A DNA stretch of 64,000 nt from Pseudomonas taiwanensis DSM 21245 (lineage in GTDB: Bacteria; Pseudomonadota; Gammaproteobacteria; Pseudomonadales; Pseudomonadaceae), in the NCBI RefSeq assembly GCF_000425785.1, contig NZ_KE384451.1:167873-231872 (forward strand). The letters run 5' to 3'. Shown one piece after another: positions 44,245 to 53,514 of this stretch; the stretch's first letter is position 1; every line of letters begins with the position of its first letter. Below the pieces are notes generated by a model that was not told the DNA's origin, ran no database searches, and worked only from the letters and a program-made list of their open reading frames with translations. A program made the position numbers and the translations under genes.

Positions 44245-44537
44245 AACCCGTGCTGTTGCTGGTGTTGGTGATACTGCTGGCCTGGGCGTGGCAGGAGCGT
44301 CAGGCGCTGGCGGATTTTCCCGCGATACTGTCAGCGTATTCTGCCAAGGAGTATTGCTCTTGCCGGTTCGTCATGGGCTTCGACCGGGCCTATTGCCGCG
44401 GTTACGTGAAGCAATACCTGCCGTTGAGCCTGCTACAAGAGGACCCCATGCAACGCCTGGTCACCGCCGAAGGCCTGGGCCAGCGCAACCAGGCGCTCTG
44501 GCAGGGCGAGCGCGAGGGCTGCCGCTTGCTGCCTTGA
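44241..44537 (+). CDS. Small membrane-anchored, Cys-containing protein
   Basis: A 98-aa protein: N-terminal hydrophobic segment MKPVLLLVLVILLAWAWQER, then SAYSAKEYCSCRFVMGFDRAYCRGYVKQYLP with CxC and a further Cys, and a last Cys near the end (GCRLLP). The four cysteines suggest disulfides or metal binding in the periplasm. ATGA overlap with the serine hydrolase means translational coupling, so the two likely act together. No known domain. Confidence 0.75.
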   Translation: MKPVLLLVLVILLAWAWQERQALADFPAILSAYSAKEYCSCRFVMGFDRAYCRGYVKQYLPLSLLQEDPMQRLVTAEGLGQRNQALWQGEREGCRLLP

Positions 44538-44581
44538 AAGCGGGCGGGTAAGGTTGGCGGTCAAGTTTCACGAGATCTGTC

Positions 44582-45163
44582 ATGTTCAAGCTGCCCCGTC
44601 TTCTACCCGCATTGCTCCTGGCCATGTGCCTGCCCGCCCACGCCAACTGGCACCTCGATGGCGAGTCTTCGCGCCTCTCGTTCGTCACTGGCAAGAACGG
44701 CGACACGGCCGAGATCCATCGCTTTCTGGTCTTGCATGGCACAGTCGACCGCAAAGGTGCAGCGGCACTGCGTATCGAGATGGATTCGGTGAGCAGCGGT
44801 ATTCCGTTGCGTGACGAGCGCATGCGTGAAGACTTGTTCGACGTCGACCAATTCGCCGAAGCGACGGTCAAAGCGCAGATCGACCTGCGGCCCATCAACG
44901 ACCTGGCCAACGGAGCGCAAATTGAACTGCGCTTGCCGCTCACCGTTACCCTGCACGGTCGCTCCCACAGCTACAACGCCTTGCTGTTGGCCACTCGGCT
45001 GGATGAGCGGCGGTTTCAGGTAGTAACGCTCGAACCCCTGATTCTGCGCGCCGAGGACTATGGTCTGCTGCCTGGCCTGCAGCGTCTGCGCAAGTTCGCC
45101 AAGCTCAAGTCCATCAACCCTACGGTGCCGGTTAATGCGGTGCTGATCTTCAACGCCCGCTGA
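44582..45163 (+). CDS. YceI family periplasmic lipocalin-like protein
   Basis: A 193-aa protein with signal peptide MFKLPRLLPALLLAMCLPAHA and mature start NWHLDGESSRLSFVTGK, the YceI opening. The fold is a beta barrel that binds isoprenoid or fatty-acid-type lipids; SSGIPLRDERMREDLFDVDQF is the conserved loop. The cardiolipin-synthase-like gene begins one base after its stop, suggesting a shared envelope-lipid role. Confidence 0.88.
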   Translation: MFKLPRLLPALLLAMCLPAHANWHLDGESSRLSFVTGKNGDTAEIHRFLVLHGTVDRKGAAALRIEMDSVSSGIPLRDERMREDLFDVDQFAEATVKAQIDLRPINDLANGAQIELRLPLTVTLHGRSHSYNALLLATRLDERRFQVVTLEPLILRAEDYGLLPGLQRLRKFAKLKSINPTVPVNAVLIFNAR

Positions 45164-45164
45164 C

Positions 45165-46322
45165 ATGCCGGGGCCGGTATTCCCTTGGAGGGATGGCAAT
45201 CAGTTCGAGCTGCTGATCGACGGCCCTGAGTTCTTTCCGCGCATGCTGCAGGCCATTGCGCGGGCCGAGCTCCAAGTCGATCTGGAGTTGTACCTGGTCG
45301 AAGCGGGCGCCTGTGCCGAGGCGGTGGTCGAGGCGCTGGAGCAGGCCGCCGGGCGCGGCGTGCGGGTACGCTGCCTGTTCGATGACTACGGCTCGCTCGC
45401 CTTTACGTCCGTTTTGCGCCAACGCTTGCTGGACGCCGGGGTGTACCTGCGCTGGTACAACCGCCTGCGCTGGCGTCGGGGGCTGCGAAACCTCTACCGC
45501 GATCACCGTAAGTTGCTGTTGGTGGACGAAAGCTGGGCAGCGGTCGGCGGTACGGGCGTCACCGACGAGTTCTGGACACCGGGCCACGAAACCAGCGAAT
45601 GGCATGAGGTCATGGTGCAGATGAGCGGGGCTGTGGTGTCCGACTGGCAAATGCTTTTCGATCGCCAATGGCAGGCCAACAACCGGCGCACGGCCTGGCG
45701 TCCTGCCGAGGGCTTTGGCCTGCCGCGCCTGCCCAAGGTTCCGGTGCAAGGGCAAGGCATGGGCAGGGTGGCATACGCGGACGCCCGTCAGCATCAGGAT
45801 ATCCTGCACTCGCTGGTACGCGCGCTGAACAGCGGGCAGAAGCGCATATGGCTGGCGACGCCATACTTCCTGCCGACCTGGAGTGTGCGCCGGTCGTTGC
45901 GACGGGCGGCCGGCAAAGGGGTCGATGTCCGCCTTCTGCTGACCGGACCACGCACGGATCACCCCTCGGTGCGTTATGCCGGTCATCGGTATTACCCCCG
46001 TCTGCTGCGCGCCGGTGTACGGATCTATGAATACCAGCCTTGCTTCCTGCACCTGAAAATGGCGTTGGTGGATGACTGGGTCAGCATTGGCTCGTGCAAC
46101 TTCGACCATTGGAACTTGCGCTTCAATCTCGAAGCCAACGTCGAAGCCCTGGATCCCTCGCTCACGGCCGCTGTGGCGGCAAGCTTCGAGCGTGATTTTG
46201 CCCTGAGCGAAGTCGTCGACCTCGACCATTGGAATGCCAGGCCACTCTGGCGGCGGGTAAAGCAGCGGGTGTGGGGTTGGCTCGATCGACTGGTGGTGAA
46301 CTTCCTCGACCGCCGCGATTGA
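45165..46322 (+). CDS. Phospholipase D-family cardiolipin synthase (ClsB-like)
   Basis: A 385-aa enzyme with two HKD motifs, NLYRDHRKLLLVD followed by AAVGGTGVTDEFW, and CFLHLKMALVD followed by SIGSCNFDHW. Each active half supplies a His-Lys-Asp set for phosphatidyl transfer. It lacks the N-terminal membrane helices of ClsA, as ClsB does, and ends in a basic amphipathic tail (WRRVKQRVWGWLDRLVVNFL). Makes cardiolipin or related lipids; the precise donor is inferred. Confidence 0.9.
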   Translation: MPGPVFPWRDGNQFELLIDGPEFFPRMLQAIARAELQVDLELYLVEAGACAEAVVEALEQAAGRGVRVRCLFDDYGSLAFTSVLRQRLLDAGVYLRWYNRLRWRRGLRNLYRDHRKLLLVDESWAAVGGTGVTDEFWTPGHETSEWHEVMVQMSGAVVSDWQMLFDRQWQANNRRTAWRPAEGFGLPRLPKVPVQGQGMGRVAYADARQHQDILHSLVRALNSGQKRIWLATPYFLPTWSVRRSLRRAAGKGVDVRLLLTGPRTDHPSVRYAGHRYYPRLLRAGVRIYEYQPCFLHLKMALVDDWVSIGSCNFDHWNLRFNLEANVEALDPSLTAAVAASFERDFALSEVVDLDHWNARPLWRRVKQRVWGWLDRLVVNFLDRRD

Positions 46323-46402
46323 GACTGGCGGCGCATATCCAGAGGCGCATAACCCGTCTATCGTGCAGTGACTGTTCCCCTACAACGGAAGGAGTGGATG
46401 CG

Positions 46403-46981
46403 ATGACGGCGAAGAAGATTCTCATGCTGGTGGGCGACTACGTCGAAGATTACGAAGCGATGGTGCCATTCCAGGCCATGCGCATGGTCGGTCATACCGT
46501 GCATGCGGTGTGCCCGGAAAAGGTCGCCGGGCAGACCGTGCGCACGGCGATTCACGATTTCGAGGGCGAGCAGACCTACAGCGAAAAGCCTGGGCACAAC
46601 TTTGCGCTGAACTACGACTTCGTGCAGGTCCGCGCTGAGCGCTATGACGCGCTGCTGATTCCAGGAGGGCGCGCACCGGAGTATCTGCGCCTGAATGAAA
46701 AGGTACTGGCGCTGGTCAAGGCATTCGATGACGCAGGTAAACCCATTGCAGCTGTGTGTCATGGCGCGCAGTTGCTGGCGGCGGCCGGGGTGCTCGAGGG
46801 GCGCGAGTGCAGTGCCTATCCAGCGTGCGCACCCGAGGTGCGACTGGCGGGTGGTAAATTCATCGATATTGCAGTGGACCAGGCGCATGTGGAGGGCAAC
46901 CTGGTGACTGCGCCTGCCTGGCCGGCGCATCCGGCGTGGCTGGCGGCATTTCTGAAGGTACTGGGCACGCGTATCGCCTGA
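46403..46981 (+). CDS. DJ-1/PfpI family protein
   Basis: A 192-aa cytoplasmic glutamine-amidotransferase-like protein. Glu15 (VGDYVEDYE) and nucleophilic Cys119 in AAVCHGAQLLAAAG with the following His form the family site; YDALLIPGGRAPEYLR is the conserved strand-turn. Members act as glyoxalase III/deglycase-like or peptidase-like stress proteins; role here unproven. AAGGAG lies ahead of ATG 46403; the longer reading from 46229 runs into the previous gene. Confidence 0.88.
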   Translation: MTAKKILMLVGDYVEDYEAMVPFQAMRMVGHTVHAVCPEKVAGQTVRTAIHDFEGEQTYSEKPGHNFALNYDFVQVRAERYDALLIPGGRAPEYLRLNEKVLALVKAFDDAGKPIAAVCHGAQLLAAAGVLEGRECSAYPACAPEVRLAGGKFIDIAVDQAHVEGNLVTAPAWPAHPAWLAAFLKVLGTRIA

Positions 46982-46993
46982 CCGGGGCACGAT

Positions 46994-47044
46994 CGCCAGC
47001 AAGCCGGCTCCTGCAGAATCGGTGGAGGAGCCGGCTTGCCGGTG
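46994..47044. repeat. Head-to-head REP pair
   Basis: CGCCAGCAAGCCGGCTCCT (46994-47012) faces AGGAGCCGGCTTGCCGGTG (47026-47044) around a 13-base spacer. It lies between convergent genes and carries the same core as 6367-6415 and 51815-51865. Confidence 0.72.
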
Positions 47045-47059
47045 ATAGCGCGATTCGCT

Positions 47060-47458
47060 TCAGGCCACCTGCTCAACCCAGTCATTGAGGTTGTAGTAGT
47101 TGGTCACTCGGGCGATCTTGCCGCAATGAATATAGAAGAACGCCCCGGCCGGCAGCACATAGGTCTGTCCATTGGCCGGCGGCAAGCCCTCGTCATCGGC
47201 CAGATACGCCCCATGCACGGTGAACTCCGCTGCAGCCCGGCTGCCGTCGGCGTTCTGCATTACCACGATATCGGCCAGGCGCTCGCGGTAGCAACGGTTC
47301 ATCTTGTCCATGAACGCGGCAAAGGCCGCCTTGCCCATCTGCCGCTCGCCCTGGTTGATGTCGTGGATCACATCTTCGCTGAGCAAGGCGAGAAAGGCCG
47401 GCATGTCGCCGGCATTGAAGGCGGCGTAGTAGGCGTTGACGAGTTCGGTAGCGGTCAT
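47060..47458 (-). CDS. SnoaL-like/ketosteroid-isomerase-fold protein
   Basis: A 132-aa protein of the NTF2-like superfamily: VNAYYAAFNAGDMPAFLALLSEDVIHDINQG at the start, AAFMDKMNRCYRERL, and AGAFFYIHCGKIARVTNYYNLNDWVEQV at the end. It matches the group annotated as steroid delta-isomerase-related, but no substrate is known. It is convergent with the DJ-1 gene across a REP pair. Confidence 0.85.
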   Translation of the reverse strand: MTATELVNAYYAAFNAGDMPAFLALLSEDVIHDINQGERQMGKAAFAAFMDKMNRCYRERLADIVVMQNADGSRAAAEFTVHGAYLADDEGLPPANGQTYVLPAGAFFYIHCGKIARVTNYYNLNDWVEQVA

Positions 47459-47573
47459 GGCAATGTTCCTGTCGTGTACGGGAAAGGGATCGACGTTGGC
47501 CCGATGATAGGGTTTCCCCTCAAGCCCGGCTTAGCCGAGCACGTCATCCACATCGACAAAACGACCGCCAAGC

Positions 47574-48164
47574 ATGGAAATCCGCCTGTTGCACGGCGCC
47601 GCCAGCGCGCCTTACATCGATGACCTCGCTCGCCTACGCCTTACAGTGTTCCGCGAGTTTCCCTACCTCTACGACGGCGACATGGAATACGAAGCCGATT
47701 ACCTCGACACCTACGCGCGTTCCGGACGTAGCCTGGTCGTGCTGGCGCTCGATGACGGCAAGGTGGTCGGTGCCTCGACCGGCCTGCCGTTGGTCGATGT
47801 GGCCACGCAGTTCCAGCAGCCGTTCCTGGCCCAGGGGCGCGACCCTGCCAGCGTCTATTATTTTGGCGAGTCCGTGGTGCTTCCGGCTTATCGGGGGCGA
47901 GGCCTGGGTGTGCGATTCTTCATTGAACGTGAGTCCTACGCGCACAAACTGGCTGAGTTCGATCACTGTGCATTCTGTGCGGTCGAGCGCCCAGGCGCGC
48001 ACCCGCGCAGGCCCGCCGACTACAAGCCCCTGCACGGCTTTTGGCGAAACCGCGGGTTCCTGCATGACCCCTCGCTGCGGACCACCTATGCCTGGCGCGA
48101 CCTGGATGAGCAGGAGGAATCTGCCAAGCTGATGTCGTTCTGGGTCAAGGAACTGCCGATATGA
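47574..48164 (+). CDS. GNAT family N-acetyltransferase
   Basis: A 196-aa acetyltransferase: opens MEIRLLHGAASAPYIDDLARLRL, with YFGESVVLPAYRGRGLGVRFF as motif A (RGRGLG binds acetyl-CoA). The acceptor is unknown. Its stop overlaps the start of the nitrilase gene (ATGA). The GNAT-nitrilase pairing also occurs as fused proteins in bacteria, so the two products probably act on one substrate. Confidence 0.85.
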   Translation: MEIRLLHGAASAPYIDDLARLRLTVFREFPYLYDGDMEYEADYLDTYARSGRSLVVLALDDGKVVGASTGLPLVDVATQFQQPFLAQGRDPASVYYFGESVVLPAYRGRGLGVRFFIERESYAHKLAEFDHCAFCAVERPGAHPRRPADYKPLHGFWRNRGFLHDPSLRTTYAWRDLDEQEESAKLMSFWVKELPI

Positions 48165-49033
48165 TTCGCCTGGCGGCTTGCCAGTACGCCATCGAGTTGC
48201 ATGAAACCTGGGAAGCCTATGCCGGGCACTTGCAGAGGCTGTGTGCGGCAGCGGTGGCCGAGGGCGCTCAATTGCTGCTGTTGCCGGAATACGCAGGGCT
48301 GGTACTGAGCGGGCAGTTACCGACGGAGCAGCGTGGCGACCTGAGAGCGTCCATCGCTGGCATCCAGCCCCTGGTGGAGCGTTGGCTGGCGTTGTCTGAA
48401 GGCATCGCTCGGCAATGGGGCGTTTACCTGCAGCCCGGCAGCTTGCCGGTGCTCGACAGTGATGGGCAGTACCGCAACCGCGCCTGGTTGTTCGGCCCGC
48501 AGGGGATGATGGGTTATCAGGACAAGCTGATGATGACCCGTTTCGAACGTGAGCAATGGAACATCGCAGCGGGGCAGGGGTTGCAGGTATTCGACACCCC
48601 TTGGGGGCGACTGGGCATTCTGATCTGTTATGACAATGAGTTTCCGATATTGGCCAGGCGTTTGGCGGAGCAAGGGGCCGACCTGATTCTGGCACCTAGC
48701 TGCACCGATACCGAAGCGGGTTTTCATCGGGTACGCATCGGCGCTCAGGCGCGAGCCCTGGAGAACCAGATCGCCGTTTTGCAAAGCCCTACGGTGGGCC
48801 TGGCGCCTTGGTCACCGGCCTTGGACGAAAACATTGGGCGGGCAGGGCTGTTCGTGCCACCCGATTTCGGGATGCCCAGCGATGGTGTGATTGCCCAGAG
48901 CGAGCAACTGAATCCGGCGAGCAGCCAGTGGTTGGTGTGCGAGGTGGACCTGGAGACCGTGCGACGGGTGAGGCGAGAAGGGCAGGTGTTTACCCGTAGG
49001 GACTGGCCGGAGCAGTTCGAGAGGGTCGGCTAG
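48161..49033 (+). CDS. Carbon-nitrogen hydrolase (nitrilase superfamily)
   Basis: A 290-aa cytoplasmic amidase-type enzyme with the full catalytic triad: Glu43 (LLLLPEYAG), Lys122 (YQDKLMMTRFE) and Cys156 (LGILICYDNEFP). The family hydrolyses C-N bonds of linear amides or nitriles; omega-amidase-like repair enzymes look similar. Translationally coupled to the GNAT gene. Substrate unproven. Confidence 0.88.
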   Translation: MIRLAACQYAIELHETWEAYAGHLQRLCAAAVAEGAQLLLLPEYAGLVLSGQLPTEQRGDLRASIAGIQPLVERWLALSEGIARQWGVYLQPGSLPVLDSDGQYRNRAWLFGPQGMMGYQDKLMMTRFEREQWNIAAGQGLQVFDTPWGRLGILICYDNEFPILARRLAEQGADLILAPSCTDTEAGFHRVRIGAQARALENQIAVLQSPTVGLAPWSPALDENIGRAGLFVPPDFGMPSDGVIAQSEQLNPASSQWLVCEVDLETVRRVRREGQVFTRRDWPEQFERVG

Positions 49034-49050
49034 GCTCGTACGGACCCATT

Positions 49051-49096
49051 GTCGGCAAGCCGGCACCTACAGGTTTTGTAGGGGCCGGCGCCGGTT
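49051..49096. repeat. REP-like inverted repeat before fumarase stop
   Basis: GGCAAGCCGGCACCTACA faces TGTAGGGGCCGGCGCCGG between the convergent nitrilase and fumarase genes. A diverged member of the local REP family that could terminate both transcripts. Confidence 0.55.
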
Positions 49097-49105
49097 ACTA
49101 CAGCC

Positions 49106-50629
49106 TTACTTCACTTCAACCGCCAGGCTTTCGGCGATTTTGCTCTGCCACAGGGCTGGGCCAGTGATGTGGACCGATTCGCCTTGGCTGTCCACGGCGA
49201 CGGTCACTGGCATGTCCTTGACCTCGAACTCGTAGATCGCTTCCATGCCCAGCTCGGCGAAGGCCAGAACCTTCGACTTGCGAATCGCCTGGGCCACCAG
49301 GTAGGCGGCGCCGCCGACGGCCATCAGGTAGACGGCTTTGTTGTCCTTGATCGCTTCGATGGCAGCAGGGCCGCGCTCGGATTTACCGATCATGCCCAAC
49401 AGGCCGGTCTGCTCGAGGATCTGGCGGGTGAACTTGTCCATGCGGGTGGCGGTGGTCGGGCCGGCTGGGCCTACCACTTCGTCACCGACCGGGTCGACCG
49501 GGCCGACGTAGTAGATGAAGCGGCCTTTGAGGTCGACCGGCAGCTCTTCACCACGGTTGAGCATCTCGACCATGCGCTTGTGCGCAGCGTCGCGGCCGGT
49601 CAGCATCTTGCCGTTGAGCAGGATGGTCTCGCCCGGTTTCCAGCTGGCGACTTCTTCCGGCGTGATGTCGTCGAGGTTGACGCGACGGGCGCTCGGGCCG
49701 GCTTCCCAGACGATTTCTGGGTAGGCGTCCAGCGATGGCGCTTCCAGCTCGGCCGGGCCGGAGCCATCGAGCACGAAGTGCGCGTGACGGGTGGCGGCGC
49801 AGTTCGGGATCATGCACACCGGCAAGGAGGCGGCGTGGGTCGGGTAATCCATGATCTTGACGTCGAGCACGGTGGTCAGGCCGCCCAGGCCCTGGGCGCC
49901 GATGCCCAGTTGGTTGACCTTCTCGAACAGCTCCAGGCGGATCTCTTCGAGGCGGTTCTGTGGGCCGCGTGCTTTCAGTTCATGAATGTCGATGGACTCC
50001 ATCAACACTTCCTTGGCCATGACCGCGGCTTTCTCGGCGGTGCCGCCGATGCCGATGCCGAGCATGCCAGGCGGGCACCAGCCTGCGCCCATGGTCGGGA
50101 CGGTCTTCAGGACCCAGTCGACGATCGAGTCGGACGGGTTGAGCATGGCCATCTTCGACTTGTTCTCGGAGCCGCCGCCCTTGGCCGCGACATCGACTTC
50201 GACCTTGTCGCCAGGGACGATCGAGTAGTGGATGACAGCCGGGGTGTTGTCCTTGGTGTTCTTGCGGGCACCGGCCGGGTCGGCCAGGATCGAGGCGCGC
50301 AGGACGTTCTCAGGCAGGTTGTAGGCGCGACGCACACCTTCGTTGATCATGTCGTCGACGCTCATGGTGGCGCCGTCCCAGCGCACGTCCATGCCCACGC
50401 GGATGAACACGGTGACGATACCGGTGTCCTGGCAGATCGGGCGGTGGCCGGTGGCGCACATGCGCGAGTTGATCAGGATCTGGGCGATGGAGTCGCGCGC
50501 AGCAGGCGACTCTTCACGCAGGTAGGCCTCGTGCATCGCCTGGATGAAATCGACGGGGTGGTAGTACGAGATGAATTGCAGGGCGTCGGCGACGCTCTGA
50601 ATCAGGTCGTCTTGCTTGATCACGGTCAT
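49106..50629 (-). CDS. fumA: Class I [4Fe-4S] fumarate hydratase
   Basis: A 507-aa iron-sulfur enzyme interconverting fumarate and malate in the TCA cycle. Cluster-binding cysteines lie in RMCATGHRPICQDTG, in the SLPVCMIPNCAATRHAHF segment and near GAGWCPPGMLGIGIGG; the C-terminal beta domain starts around TPEEVASWKPGE. MTVIKQDDLIQ at 50629 is the natural start; the frame is open to 50659 but without support. Class I enzymes are oxygen- and iron-sensitive. Symbol given by family (FumA/B-type). Single gene; the 249 bases upstream hold the divergent promoters. Confidence 0.92.
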   Translation of the reverse strand: MTVIKQDDLIQSVADALQFISYYHPVDFIQAMHEAYLREESPAARDSIAQILINSRMCATGHRPICQDTGIVTVFIRVGMDVRWDGATMSVDDMINEGVRRAYNLPENVLRASILADPAGARKNTKDNTPAVIHYSIVPGDKVEVDVAAKGGGSENKSKMAMLNPSDSIVDWVLKTVPTMGAGWCPPGMLGIGIGGTAEKAAVMAKEVLMESIDIHELKARGPQNRLEEIRLELFEKVNQLGIGAQGLGGLTTVLDVKIMDYPTHAASLPVCMIPNCAATRHAHFVLDGSGPAELEAPSLDAYPEIVWEAGPSARRVNLDDITPEEVASWKPGETILLNGKMLTGRDAAHKRMVEMLNRGEELPVDLKGRFIYYVGPVDPVGDEVVGPAGPTTATRMDKFTRQILEQTGLLGMIGKSERGPAAIEAIKDNKAVYLMAVGGAAYLVAQAIRKSKVLAFAELGMEAIYEFEVKDMPVTVAVDSQGESVHITGPALWQSKIAESLAVEVK

Positions 50630-50878
50630 GCAGCGCGCTCCTCTTAAAGACGGGAACATTCAAAAAGACGCTCGACGGTGCCGACCAGCGTGTCGAAGCG
50701 CCTTGCAAGGCGCCGGCTGGTCAGGCCGACGGAAAAAGGCGCGGCAGTATAGCGCGCCTGTGGCGATGAAACACCTGCGACTGGTCTGGACCATGGTCGG
50801 CAGCGCTTGGGCATCTTTTTTGCTGCCGTTGCGCCCTTGACTTACAGTGCAAGCGTGACTTTTGGAGAAACACCCACC

Positions 50879-51799
50879 ATGCCCGAACTTTGCGTGGGCG
50901 AGCACCGCTGGGCGGTGCCGACCGGCAGTAACTTGCTCGATGCCCTCAACGAGGCAGGGTTCAACGTGCCTTTCAGTTGCCGGGCAGGCGGTTGCCATGC
51001 CTGCCTGGTGCATTGCCTGGATGGGCAGCCGGTGGATGCCTTGCCCGAGGCATTGGCGCTGGAAAAGCACGCCCAGGGTTGGCGCCTGGCCTGTCAGTGC
51101 CGCGTGGTCGAGGATTTGCGCGTGGCGGTATTCGATCCGCTGCACGATGGCATCGCCGCGCAGGTCTGCGCGGTGGACTGGTTTGGCGAAGTGCTGCGTC
51201 TTCGTCTGCGGCCGGAGCGGACGTTGCGTTACCAGGCCGGGCAGCATGTGGTGCTGTGGAACGGCTCGCTGGCGCGGCCTTACTCCGTGGCAAGCCTGCC
51301 CGGCGAAGATGACTTTCTTGAGTTTCATATCGACTGCCAACGGCCAGGCGCCTTTTGCGACAAGGCGCGCGTGCTGCAGGTCGGTGACGTGCTGCGCGTG
51401 GGGGAGATTCGAGGCGGAGCGTTGCATTACGACCCAGATTGGCAAGCGCGACCGCTCTGGTTGCTGGCAGCGGGTACTGGGCTGGCGCCATTGTGGGGCA
51501 TTTTGCGCGAGGCGTTACGGCAGGGGCACCAAGGGGAAATCAGGGTGGTGCATGTCACGCGCGATGACCTTGGGCACTACTTGGCGGGTCCGTTGCGGGA
51601 AATGGAGGGTGTTCAGGCCGAGCTGGTGCTGGCGGAGCATATGGAGGAGGCGCTGGCAGGGTTGCGGCCGTCATCGCGGCAGACCGTCGCGCTGGTGTGC
51701 GGGGCGCCGGGGAGCGTCGAGCGGTTCGCGCGGCGGTTGTTCATAGCCGGCGTGCCGAGGAATCAGGTGTTTGCCGACGTGTTCGTCGAGCATGCATGA
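50879..51799 (+). CDS. 2Fe-2S ferredoxin-NAD(P)H oxidoreductase fusion
   Basis: A 306-aa reductase like the electron-transfer component of ring-hydroxylating oxygenases. Residues 1-80 are a plant-type ferredoxin with cluster Cys in FSCRAGGCHACLVH and ACQC. Then an FAD domain (LARPYSVASLP, the RxYS motif) and an NAD domain (LWLLAAGTGLAPLWGILREA, ALVCGAPGSVERF). No oxygenase is nearby, so it may serve a general reductase role. ATG 50879 begins the ferredoxin domain properly; the longer reading from 50807 is unsupported. Confidence 0.9.
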   Translation: MPELCVGEHRWAVPTGSNLLDALNEAGFNVPFSCRAGGCHACLVHCLDGQPVDALPEALALEKHAQGWRLACQCRVVEDLRVAVFDPLHDGIAAQVCAVDWFGEVLRLRLRPERTLRYQAGQHVVLWNGSLARPYSVASLPGEDDFLEFHIDCQRPGAFCDKARVLQVGDVLRVGEIRGGALHYDPDWQARPLWLLAAGTGLAPLWGILREALRQGHQGEIRVVHVTRDDLGHYLAGPLREMEGVQAELVLAEHMEEALAGLRPSSRQTVALVCGAPGSVERFARRLFIAGVPRNQVFADVFVEHA

Positions 51800-51814
51800 G
51801 GCAGTTGCGACTGA

Positions 51815-51865
51815 TCGCCAGTCAAGCCGGCTCCTGCAATCCTGTAGGAGCCGGCCTGCCGGCGA
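51815..51865. repeat. Head-to-head REP pair
   Basis: TCGCCAGTCAAGCCGGCTCCTGCA faces TGTAGGAGCCGGCCTGCCGGCGA with a 4-base gap, between the convergent ferredoxin-reductase and pyruvate kinase genes. Same core as 6367-6415 and 46994-47044. Confidence 0.75.
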
Positions 51866-51879
51866 TTGGGCCGGGGCTA

Positions 51880-53334
51880 TCAGCCGACCAGCGGATCACC
51901 AACGTGCAGGATCTTCATGCCGTTGGTGCCACCGATGGTGTGGTAGCTGTCGCCCTTGGTCAGGATCACCCAGTCACCTTGCTCTACCAGGCCGCGCTTG
52001 AGCAGCTCGTCGACGGCCGCCTGGCTGACCTTGTCGGCTGGCAATGCCGCCGGGTCGAAGGCGATCGGGTAGACGCCGCGGAACATCGAGGCGCGAGCCT
52101 GGGTAGCGCGGTGTGGCGACAGGGCGAAGATCGGCACGTGCGAACGCAGACGCGACATGATCAGCGGGGTGTAGCCACTTTCGGTCAGCGCGATGATCGC
52201 CTTGACGCCTGGGAAGTGGTTGGCGGTGTACATGGCCGCCAGGGCGATGCTCTCGTCGCAGCGCTCGAACGTGGTGTGCAGGCGGTGGCTGGACTTCTGG
52301 CTGGTCGGGTGCTTCTCGGCGCCCAGGCAGATGCGGGCCATGGCCTGAACCGCTTCGATCGGGTAGGCACCGGCGGCGCTTTCGGCCGACAGCATCACCG
52401 CGTCGGTGTTGTCCAGCACGGCGTTGGCCACGTCCGACACTTCGGCACGGGTCGGCATCGGGTTCTGGATCATCGACTCCATCATCTGGGTCGCCACGAT
52501 CACCGCCTTGTTGTTGCGGCGGGCGTGCTGGATGATCTTCTTCTGGATGGCGATCAGCTCGGCGTCGCCGATTTCCACGCCCAGGTCGCCACGGGCAACC
52601 ATCACCGCGTCGGAAGCGGCGATCAGGCCGTCGAGGGTTTCATCGTCGGCCACTGCCTCGGCGCGCTCGATCTTGGCCACCAGCCAGGCGCTGCCACCCG
52701 CTTCGTCCCGTAGCTTGCGGGCGTATTCCATATCTTTGGCGTCGCGTGGGAAGGACACGGCCAGGTAGTCCAGGTCCATTTCCGCGGCCAGCTTGATGTC
52801 TGCCTTGTCTTTTTCGGTCAGGGCTGGAGCGGTAAGGCCGCCACCTTTGCGATTGATGCCTTTGTGGTCCGACAGCGGGCCACCGACGATCACCACGCAG
52901 TGCAGGGCGTCGGCAGTGGCGGTTTCGACCCGCATCACCACGCGACCGTCGTCGAGCAGCAGTTCGTCACCGACGCCGCAGTCCTTGACCAGATCGGGGT
53001 AATCGATACCGACGATGTCCTGGTTGCCTTCGGTCAGCGGGTGGGCGGTGGAGAAAGTGAATTTGTCACCGACTTTCAGTTCGATGCGCTTGTTGCTGAA
53101 TTTGGCGATGCGGATCTTCGGACCCTGCAGGTCGCCCAGCAGTGCGACATGGCGGCCGTTCTTGGCGGCGATGTCACGGATCAGGCGGGCGCGCGCCTTG
53201 TGCTCGTCCGGGGTGCCGTGGGAGAAGTTCAGGCGTGCCACGTCCAGGCCGGCGAGGATCAGCTGTTCGATCACTTCCGGCGAATTGCTGGCGGGGCCAA
53301 GGGTGGCGACGATTTTGGTACGGCGGATGGTCAT
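51880..53334 (-). CDS. pykA: Pyruvate kinase
   Basis: A 484-aa glycolytic enzyme converting PEP and ADP to pyruvate and ATP. N-terminus MTIRRTKIVATLGPASNSPE, nucleotide site RLNFSHGTPDEHKARA, the catalytic lysine in SAWLVAKIERAEAV, metal ligands in DAVMVARGDLGVEIG, and a C-terminal allosteric domain. Length fits the PykA form of pseudomonads. Single gene; the 180 bases upstream hold only its promoter and that of the lipoprotein gene. Confidence 0.95.
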   Translation of the reverse strand: MTIRRTKIVATLGPASNSPEVIEQLILAGLDVARLNFSHGTPDEHKARARLIRDIAAKNGRHVALLGDLQGPKIRIAKFSNKRIELKVGDKFTFSTAHPLTEGNQDIVGIDYPDLVKDCGVGDELLLDDGRVVMRVETATADALHCVVIVGGPLSDHKGINRKGGGLTAPALTEKDKADIKLAAEMDLDYLAVSFPRDAKDMEYARKLRDEAGGSAWLVAKIERAEAVADDETLDGLIAASDAVMVARGDLGVEIGDAELIAIQKKIIQHARRNNKAVIVATQMMESMIQNPMPTRAEVSDVANAVLDNTDAVMLSAESAAGAYPIEAVQAMARICLGAEKHPTSQKSSHRLHTTFERCDESIALAAMYTANHFPGVKAIIALTESGYTPLIMSRLRSHVPIFALSPHRATQARASMFRGVYPIAFDPAALPADKVSQAAVDELLKRGLVEQGDWVILTKGDSYHTIGGTNGMKILHVGDPLVG

Positions 53335-53514
53335 GCACAGACTCCTATAGTGAAGCGCAGCGAAAGGCTACTCCTGAATCTCGCTGTAGTCATTGTTCCG
53401 TTGCACTACCTGCAACCAAGGCAGGGTGGCATTTGAACGGGCGGGGTATCCTTGCAAAAGGGTGTGAAGATTTGCGTGCAAAGGCCGATAATCTGGCATC
53501 AAAGGAGATTCCCC

